Shown here: positions 13,501 to 24,100 of the stretch, one piece after another | How positions within the stretch are numbered: position 1 is the stretch's first letter | Layout of the letters: each line of letters opens with the position of its first letter | NCBI GenBank assembly: GCA_025618425.1 | Contig: CM046850.1 | Span: forward strand, 3,693,986 to 3,757,985 | Direction of reading: 5' to 3' | DNA from: Heliocidaris tuberculata | Taxonomy: Eukaryota; Echinodermata; Echinoidea; Camarodonta; Echinometridae | Length of the DNA stretch: 64,000 nucleotides | The notes under the pieces: model-generated | What the model was told of the DNA's origin: nothing | Databases searched by the model: none | The model's input: only the letters and a program-made list of their open reading frames with translations | Made by a program: the position numbers and the translations under genes

Positions 13501-15138
13501 GCCGCCAAGAGCCGCCAAGAGTCCGATGTACTAAAAGCCGCCAACAAGCATATCGATCATTTATTTTTTATCATTATATTCTTTTGCTGATTTTAGGCCC
13601 TAAAATAACTTATTTTTTTGCTGATTTCGTACCATAATATTCAGAATAGCCTTAGCAATATTTAAGGAGCGTTTTGGTTGTTTCTTGGCTGCTCCGGGAT
13701 TTGTTTTCGGCTAGTTTTCAACTCTGCTGTTGGCGGCTGTTGGCTGCTGTTGGCTGCTTTTAGTAGGACCGCGTTGGGAGGCTTCTCAAATTCTTCGTTT
13801 ACATAATTATCCTCGTTCTCTTTTGTGATCTGACTTCTCTTTGTCCTGTTTTCCTCCTTCGAACTTTAACATTCTAAATGGACGTAATGCAGTACGGTAA
13901 GATATAATCATAAACCCTTCAAAAAAAAGTTCTGCAGTTTAGGTTTGAGAGTTGATATCTCTTTTTTTACTAATTCATCATACGTGAATTTAGTATGATT
14001 CATATACATGTTTATTACCCTTTACAATGATGCCCCATTTGTACTGATTATGTAATTATGGAATGTGCAGTACATCTGAATATGGGGCCAAGTCAAAAGT
14101 GAAATGTCGCAAAACGGATTGTTATTGTCAACAGTAATTCTCCTTCATTTGGAGGTTGGATTGTGTTTTGAGTGATCTTGAGGTGATCATTCATGAACGC
14201 AATGATGTGTTTTTCTTTTGTTTGGAAGATGAAATGTTCTTTGAGTCTGTATAAAACCCAAACACAGTGATAATCCCACTATCATTAGATTATATATATA
14301 TAAAAAACACATTCCATCTTCAACACAAAAGGTGAAAACAGCATTCTACTTCATGAATGACCACCTCAAGATCACTAAAAATAAAATCCATTCTCCAGAC
14401 AAATGAAAAATTCGCTGTTGACAATAGCAATGCATTTGTCAAACATTTCCCTTTTGAATTTAAAAAAAAATTTAAAAAAATCAGTCGATTAAAATACATT
14501 TCATCTTCCAAACAAAAGGTGAAAACATTGCATTTCATGAATGACCACCTCAACATCATTCAAAACAAATGAAGAATTCATTGTTGAAAATAAAAATGCA
14601 TTTTTGCAACATTTCCCTTTTGACCTGTGTTTTAATCACTCAATTAAAACACACTTCATCCTCCAAAAAAAATAAGAAACATCAATGCATTCATGAATGA
14701 CCACCTCAACTCGAAACACAAAAGGAGAATTCACTGTTGACAATAACAATTCATTTTGCAACATTTCATTTTTGACTTAGCCCCATATTCAGGAGTACTG
14801 CACATTCCATGCTCAAAGAAACACTGCAAACGGGGCACAGTTGAAAAGGTGAATAAACCTACTTTTCAATGATACCAAATTCAAGTATGACAATATAGTA
14901 AGAAGAGAGATATCAATGCTAAAACTTGACTTGCAGAACATTTTTTAAATTTTTTTTTAGGTTTATAGTTATGATTTTTTTATTGTGTTAGTGCCATCGA
15001 TGGTTACAATAGCGTGATGAAAATCATAAGGTCACGATGCCGATGGTGATGATGGTGATGTTGACAATGATGGCGATAATAATTATTATACTCTGATGAG
15101 GATGTTGATGATGATCGATTATGGTGGTGATAATGATA

Positions 15139-15180
<42 letters not shown>

Positions 15181-18100
15181 CTGATGATGATGATAATACT
15201 CGCATTACGAAAGCAACGACGACAATTTGCAAAAATAAAAAAATGGATGATGCGTGATGATGATGATGATGACGATGATGATGATGATGATGATTATGAT
15301 GATGATGCTGATGCTGGTGGCGGTGGTGGTGGTGGTGGTGGTGGTTTTTTTTTTTTTTTTTAAGTAGTATTTATTGATTCATTCAGTTCAATCATACAAA
15401 ATATAGTGTATCTCAACATTAACATTAACAATATAAGTCGAATCATGAACCTTGTAAAGTTATAACACATAATATAAATTCCTAAGACAAAATATGGTAT
15501 TATATTGCTAATATACTCTAATAAAACTATTGAATGGTCAACTTATATCACTCTGAATGAATCGGAGATTGATTTGTACTGACCCCGCTCCCGCCCCTCC
15601 CCCACAAAAGTTACAAGACAGACAGACAACGAAACAAATAAACATAATTAGAATAACCCCTCCCTCACACCCACACACACAACCACACCCAAACATGCAC
15701 ATACACACCTACAAACAGAGAAAAAGAAAGAAAGAAAGAAGAAAAGAAAAAAAGAGAGAGAGAGAAAAAAAAAAAAAAAAAGGAAAAAAAAAAAAAAAAA
15801 AAAAAAAAGAGGGCAGTCTACAGCGGCAAGGATCGGTCAAACCCCAGAATGCGCGAACCCGGCGGACCCCTCCCATCATCATCATCCTTCTTCTGGTTTT
15901 GATTTGTGCTTAATACTTTTAGATGTTCCCATTTTTTATAGTGTCGTGTTAATGTGTTTCGCTCGAATGCAATCTTCTTTTCTTCTTCTTTACTCTTAAG
16001 TAGCTTTTCTCGTATCTCTTCAGCAAACGGTGGCTTATTTTTTCCTCTCCCAAGGTATATTAAATATTTAATTAGTAAAATAATATGATTAAGTAATTGT
16101 CTATTTTCAGTTCTCTCATCTACCCCAATATGGATTTCCTTCCAGCTTAATTCTTTAAGAATGGGAAGATTAAACAGAACACTGCATAATTTCCACAATG
16201 TCCCTACTGTCTCACAATCCAGAAATATATGTCTATATGTTTCCTCATCTTTACCGCAAAAAGAACATTTATTACTTGCTATAAATTGAAACCTGTGTAA
16301 ATGATAATTTACGAAGACAATGTTATATAGTAATTTAAATTGAAATTCTCTCAATTTGTTGTCCAATGTACTTAATCTAGGACGATAAAAGACTTTTTCA
16401 ATTTCTTTTACTGACATATTGTATGATGATTCTAAATTGTGAAAACTAATTGGAATGTCGGCCATCTTATTTATACAAGCCCTATACAAATTCTTCGAAC
16501 ATACTGATTCAAATTGGAAAACTTTTTTACAGAACATAAATTCAATTTTTAACCCATCAACTGAAGTATGCCTTTTAAATTCACTTTTCCATTCTTCAGG
16601 GGTGTTTGCAAATATGTCTTTGATCACTGATATTTCTTCTTCATCTAGTCCCATACATCTGAAATAAGTGTCTGACTTAAGTGCACCTTCTTCATCTGTA
16701 ATATGATGCAATTTAAATGTATTTTTAAGGAAAAGATTTTCATGAAAATATGGTTTTCCTTTCTTCTGAATATATCTGTTGTTAAAGAAAATTTCGTTTC
16801 TTTTATTACTTATATCCTTTTTAATAAACACATTCATATCAAACCAAATACTAAGCATTTCCTGATAATATTTTGGTACTTTTATATTGATCATATCAGG
16901 CGAAAAGTTGCAATAAAAAATTAAATTACCACCGAATGGTCTGAGGAGAAATTTAAAGTATTTTTTCCATTTTACCTTCTGATCTCCAGTTACGAGTCTT
17001 TTGATCCACATTACCCTCTGTACCATAACAAAAAGTTTAAAATTAAGCATCTTTAGCCCCCCTTGTTTGTAATCAAGATATAAGGTGCTTCTTTTTATTT
17101 TGTCCCTCCCTCGCCATAAAAAATCGAAACAGAGTCAGAGAGCTAACATAAATTAATTTTGAGTACGCATATGTTTTTAACAAGTAGATCTTTCCAATCA
17201 AAGTGAGATCCCTTTGCTTCCACCAATTTAGTAGCTTTTTAATTTTACTCAAGATCTCTTTATAATTCATTTCTTCAGCAACATCAGGATCTAATGAAAA
17301 ATGTATGCCTAATATTTTAACTATATCAACTTCCTTCCCAAAGGGAAAAGCAACTCCAGACGACCCAGAGGGCCCCAGTGGCAAAATGAATGTTTTATTC
17401 TTATTAATCTTAAGTCCAGATATTTTTCTAAAATTCTCTAGGATGACCTCCAGTCTATGTATGGAGTCTAAATCTTGGACAAATATTGTCATATCATCAG
17501 CGTAAAGAATTTGCTTTATTTCCGTTTCGCCAAAGCGAATACCCTTTACCAAATTATCGTTTCGAATGCAATGAGTAAGGCACTCTATACACAATATAAA
17601 GAGGTATGGAGACAGGGGGTCTCCTTGCCTTAGCCCCCGTTCGACTTTGAAATAACCGGTTGATGACCCTCCATTAAAGACACAGCTTTGTGCATTATTA
17701 TAAAGTATTTTAACCCATTCACTGAATATCGGTCAAAAACCAAATGAGTTTAATACCTTTTGAATAAAAACATGTGACACTGAATCGAAAGCCTTTTCGA
17801 AGTCAATTGCTAATAAATATCCTGGTTTACTAAAATTTGATGTGTGAAAAATCATGTCATTAATTATTCTGACGGCTTCGCCAATGTTTCTATCATTTAA
17901 ATAACCTACTTGATCAACTGACACAACATTACTCAGAATAGTTTTTATTCTCTTAGAGAGTATCTTAGTAAGAATTTTGTAATCTACATTGAGTAGGGAA
18001 ATAGGTCTATAGTTACTAATAAGCGTTGGGTCTTTACCTTCTTTATGTATGAGGGTAATTATTGCTTGTTTCTGAGATGGCGACAATTCTTTATATTTTA

Positions 18101-21100
18101 GAGTATCATTAAATGCATCAACGACTAAGTCACCGATTACCTGCCAAAATGTGATATAGAACTCAACAGTCAATCCGTCATTTCCAGGTGATTTATTCAA
18201 TTGCATTTCTTTTAGAATTTCAATACAATCTCCTTGATTTATCTTTCCTTCACAGTGATTTTTTTGATTTTCGGTTAATTTAGGTAAGCTGTTAGGGAAA
18301 AAATTAGAGTTCTCACCTAATACTACTTCTGATTTAGAATACAATGTTGAGTAAAATATTCTGATTTCATTTAAAATATCAATTTCGTCATCAATTATAT
18401 TTTCCTTCACTTTCAACTCTTTAATAATACCTTTTCTCCCCTTGGACTCTAACAGCTGTTTAAAATATGCAGTTTCTCTTTCCCCACTTTCAAACCATGC
18501 CGCTCGAGATCTGATTTTTATACCTTCATTTACATAAGCGTAGATTGTTTTTAATTCATTCCTTTTTCTTGCCAAAGTCTCAATCAGATCACTATTCCTA
18601 TGTGTTGGTCGCTGTTGTAGTTCTTCTTCTATTTTTACAATTTCATGTTCTAACTTGGCTACCTTCTCCTTTCTTTCCTTAGCCTTTTTCTTGGAATATT
18701 TTCTAGTAAAACCTCGAATTTCCATTTTAACATAATCCCATAGTATTCTACCATCTGTAATCTCCTTGGATAATTTTAATTTTAAACGAGTTATTTCTTC
18801 TTTCATACCTTTAACATATTCTTCATCATTACATAAACTATTATTAAATTTCCAGTAACCTGTTTTTTTTACAGGATTAACATCAATGAAATTAATATTT
18901 AACTCTATTGCTGAGTGATCGGGTGATAATGAAGGTGTTATTTTACAATTTAACACTTTCTCCTTTAAAACATCTGAAATTACCCAATAATCCAGTCTAC
19001 TTTGCATGTAAGGATTTTCTTGATGATATGTGAATTGTTTCTTTGTGGCATTTTGTAATCGCCATATGTCTAATGCCTTGTATTTAATTAAAAAGTTTTC
19101 AAACTGCATACTTAGCTTGGATTGTTTTTTATTAATATTACCTCCTTTGTAATCTAAATATATATCCCTAACCATATTGAAATCTCCTCCTACAACAAAA
19201 GGTTTGTTTTTAAATTCCTCCTTTTCTAAAATCTGCATTATCTTGTGCAAAAACTCCAGTTGTTCCTGTTCTTTACTTCCAACAGGGAAATAAACATTTC
19301 CCAGTATTACCTGTTGATTTTGTAACGACCCAATTGTGAAAATGTACCTGCCTTCCAAATCCACAATGGTGTGTTTTAATTTAATATCGATCCCTTTATC
19401 AATTAATATCATGACGCCTTTACTGTGATTTGTACCGTGACTATAAATGCAATTCCCGTCCCACATAGAGTTCCAATTATTGACTATATCTTGAGTACTG
19501 AAGGTTTCCTGCAGAAAAATAATATGTCCACTCTTTTCTTTACACCATTTAAAAATACCTCGTCTCTTATTTTTCTCTCGAATACCCTTAACATTTAGAG
19601 ATATAAAATTGCAAATGGAAGATTTAGGCTTATACATAAGGGTATGATGAGGAGATTATAATGCAGGATGAGAAGAGGAAGACCGTTGCACCCCACCTAA
19701 AGCTAACCAAGATCAAAATGCCGCTGCTAACTGACCTCAAGGATAGAAACAAAGAAAACAAAGAACATACAAGACATCTACATAAAACAAACAAGGTGAC
19801 CCTACCAAGAAAAGGCGTGTCTAATACAAAGACCCTCGTGGACATTTGAGTTCTTGCGACGCTACCCTCTCCCTATACTTCTACTTTTAATAGTTTTTCA
19901 GTATAATCTCAATTGAGCAATGTACTTAGTTTATTATTCGAACAGTTATTCGAGATAACAAACCAAAAAACAAAAAAAAACAACAACAAAAACAACAACA
20001 AAAAATAAAAATCCCTTTTCTCTGGAAGAATTTGGATCATGAACCGTTAAACGGATGCATTCACCTCAACTAGGCTTTTCTATGACCCTATAATTCTTTT
20101 TTTTTTTCTTTCTTTTAAGAGAAAAAAAAAAGGAAAAAAAAAGAAAAAAAGAAAACTGTATCACTGAATTCTAGCTTGGGTTATAACACACTGACTTGGA
20201 AATTTTCTTTTCGTATTATTTGCATATCAGCCATGAATCATATCAAGGAGAATAGGTATTCTAGATAATCATTGTCATGGTTGTTGCCATGGAAGGCAAG
20301 ATTAATCATATTGTCAATCAATAATCCTTGTTAAATACTAAATTACCAATGAAGAATGAACATCCAAGCCTTTGTCTCTTGATATATTTGCATGTCAGCC
20401 CTGAATCATATCAATGAGATTAGGTATTCGTGATAACCGTTGTTGCCATGCAAGGCAAGATTAGTCATTGTCATTTAAATAATCTTGTTATATATCAATG
20501 AACATCCAAGCCTTTCTCTCTTCAAACATTTGCATCATAAACAGTTAAACTCGTTATATTCTCTTCAACCATGCTTCACTTAAAGGACCTACGGAACGCA
20601 AGCACATGCCCATCCCCGACGATGTGCACCGCACATCGTACATCACAAAATCCACAACCACTCGATCCGAACACGCGCCACACCCCCCACACACTCTCTG
20701 CACCCAAGCGGGTGGTGGTGGTGACGATAATGACGGTTGTGGTGATGATAAGGTGGGTAGATAGTAGGCTAATGTAGGTTACGACATTCTCCCATAGATA
20801 TGTATACGACAGCAATGATAATAGTGTGATAAAAACGATGGTGATGATGATGACGATGACGATAATGACGATGAATGTAATTAGGATGACGAAATGGAGG
20901 TTACACAAGCATGACGACAATGGTATACGATGTGATAAAAACGATGGTGATGGCAATAATGGTAATGGTTATGGTGATGGTGACGACGACGACGACGAGG
21001 ATGAGGATGATGATGATGATAACTGTGGTGGTCGTGTTAATCATAATGATGATAATGATTGTGATGAATATATTAATGGTAATGTTGTCGATGCTGTTCG

Positions 21101-24100
21101 GTATCATGATAATAAAGATGATGACAATACCGATAGTCTTCCTTATACCTGTTATTATAGGCGATACTTTTCAGATCCAGGACGGCTAAGATGGCTAAGG
21201 CTGTGATTGGGACCAGGACTAAAAGAAGCATCTTAGCCAGCTGGATCTGTTTACCACGGTGTGTCAGTGGGTTCACCTGGCATTTTCCAATATCATTGGG
21301 TCTGAGCAACAGGTTTCTCACAACATCGTCCACCTGTCATAAAAAGTAAATACATGTAATTTCACTCTCTACTGGTGTATCGCGTATATCCAGCATATGG
21401 TGAAGCCAACCTACACGGGGGGTACCCGTTTTCCCGACGATTCGTATTTCCGAAGGTTCATAATTCCGATACACAAATTTCTCATAGCAGGTGTTTCAAA
21501 ACATGAAAAAGGGTTCATAATTCCAAAGGTTCGTAATTCCGAAAATGCAATAGAGCCCTACATAACTTTTCGGAGTTACGAAACTTCGAATATATGAACC
21601 CTATTTCATTTTCAGATTTCAGATTTCAGAATTCAGATTTAATTTATTGTCATGTTATTAAAAAATAACATAAAAATTGCTTTCAGACTCTTGATACAGA
21701 AATACAGAAAATAATGTGCAGAATATAACAGAATAACAACAATGTGTCACACGTCAAATCGCAAAACAAATAAATACACTGTACATAGACATAGCTATGG
21801 ATATAGATATAGATACTGTACGACCTTTTTCCCAGCCCACATAATTAAAAACATGCATGTTTAAGAGATCCACAAATATACTTCTGGACGACATAAATAT
21901 TGCTGGTTAAATTAGTTCCCCTTTGTCTTAGTTTAAAAGAATCCAGTAAAATAACTTGGTTGTGAAACTGGTATTATGATATGTATAAAAAAATCAAACT
22001 CATAAATTTAAAATACAGATAATGGGTATAATCCCCCCCCCCCCCAAGACTTCGTGAACAAATATCCAAAGCTCTAAAATTATCTCATCAAACCTGTCAA
22101 CAAGATCTACTAAATAGAGCGACCCCATGCGTGCCGCACGGGACACCGGGGCACCACAAACATCCCCTGACAAAAGAAAATGAAAATGCAAGTATGGCCA
22201 ATGGCGGCCCCCGAGCACCCAAGCACCATGTTTAAAAGATCCACATATACTTCTGGACGGCATGAATATTACTGATTAAATTAGTTTCCTTCGTCTTAGT
22301 TTAAAAGAGTCCAGTAAAATAACTTGGTTGTGAAACTGGTATTATGATATGTATAAATAAATCAAACTCATAAATTAAAATGCAGATAATGGGTAAACTT
22401 TCAATAATAATCCCCCGCCCCCCCCCCCCCCAATCTAAAGACTTCATGAACAAATATTCAATGCTCTAAAATTATCTCATGAACCCGTCGACAAGAAGCG
22501 ACCCCATGCGTGCCCCACGGGACACCCGGGCACTACAAACATCACCTGACAAAAGGAAAATGCAATGCAAGTATGACCAATGGCGGCCCTCGAGCACTCG
22601 AGCACCATGTTTAAGAGATCCACATATACTTCTGGACGGCATGAATATTGCTGATTAAATTAGTTTCCCTTCGTCTTAGTTTAAAAGAATCCAGTAAAAT
22701 AACTAAAATAACTTGGTTGTGAAACTGATATGTATAAATAAATCAAACTCATAAATTCAAATGCAGATAATGGGTAAGCTTTCGATAATAATCCCCCCCC
22801 CCCCCCAATCTAAAGACTTCATGAACAAATATCCAATGCTCTAAAATTATCTCATCAAACCTGTCAACAAGATCTACTATATAGAGCGACCCCATGCGTG
22901 CCGCACGGGACACCCGGGCACCACAAACATCCCCTGACAAAAAGAAAATGCAATGCGAGCATGACCAATGGCGGCCCCCGAGCACCGCCAGAGGACGGTC
23001 GGAAACAGAACGCAAGCTGACCGACAAGCCACCCCGCACTAGCACAGACGGCAAGCGGCCATACGTCGCACAGAACACAAAAATAAGTCTGCTCGACACA
23101 CGACCACCCCCATCAGCACCAGCACAGGACGACCCATCAGCCAGCCCACACGCCATCTCCAACCGCCCCAGCAACACCCGAGGGCCCCACCTGCCACACC
23201 CACGCCACACCCTTCCCGGCAAAGGATGCAAGAGGCTGCCCAAAACGCCCGCACGACACACATGGGGCCGCCCTACATCACAAACACTATACTGTCTATC
23301 ATCTTACAAAGTTTGAATTATAGCATTTTGATGCCCACACTAGGAAAGATGTCCTAAACCTCTCAGTTCTCACCTTTGGGAGTCTGATTCTACCAGATAT
23401 ATTCAGAACAAGCTCCCCGTGAAGAGGGTGAGATTCATCCTTTAAGATGATATGCAATTTTGAACATGCTGCAGACTGAACAATTTCTTAAACTTTAGTT
23501 AATGGAATTCCAGTTACTTTGCTTGACTGTGAAACAATTCTAGCCAGTTTCTTTTTGTTTTGTTCCGTTAATCCACTGAACCAAACAATTGAGCAGAAAC
23601 ACAGAACAGATTGAATTACACTCTGATAAAAAAGGACTAATGTCTGACTTTTCATATGAAAAGATCTAAGCTTCCTAAGGAAATACAGACGTTGATTGCC
23701 TTTGGCCTGGATTTGTCTTGTATTTTCATCCCACTTGAGTTTGTTGTCTACTACCGTTCCTAGGTACTTATACTCAGTCACTTGTTCAATAACATCGTCA
23801 TGGATATACACAGGTGGATGTTCTCCCCTACTACTCTTCCGAAAGTCGAAAACCATCTCTTTCGTTTTCTTTGTATTAAGAACCAGTGATGTCTGTTCAG
23901 TCCAGGATACAAACTCTTCGATACAAAGTCTATATTCACTTTCATCATTATTCCTAATCAATCCTATGATACATGTATCATCTGCATATTTAATAATATG
24001 GCAAGATGAGGCTTGTGAAGACGATGAACTTTGGGTACTGGTCAAGAGGGTAAAGAGAATCGGGGACAACACACACCCCTGCGGGGCCCCTACATTCAAG

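Noticed and set aside
22749..23316. 170-codon minus and 140-codon plus frames in GC-rich sequence
   Set aside because: Overlapping frames on both strands inside a tandem repeat / LINE 3' UTR; composition follows GC content and resembles no protein family.
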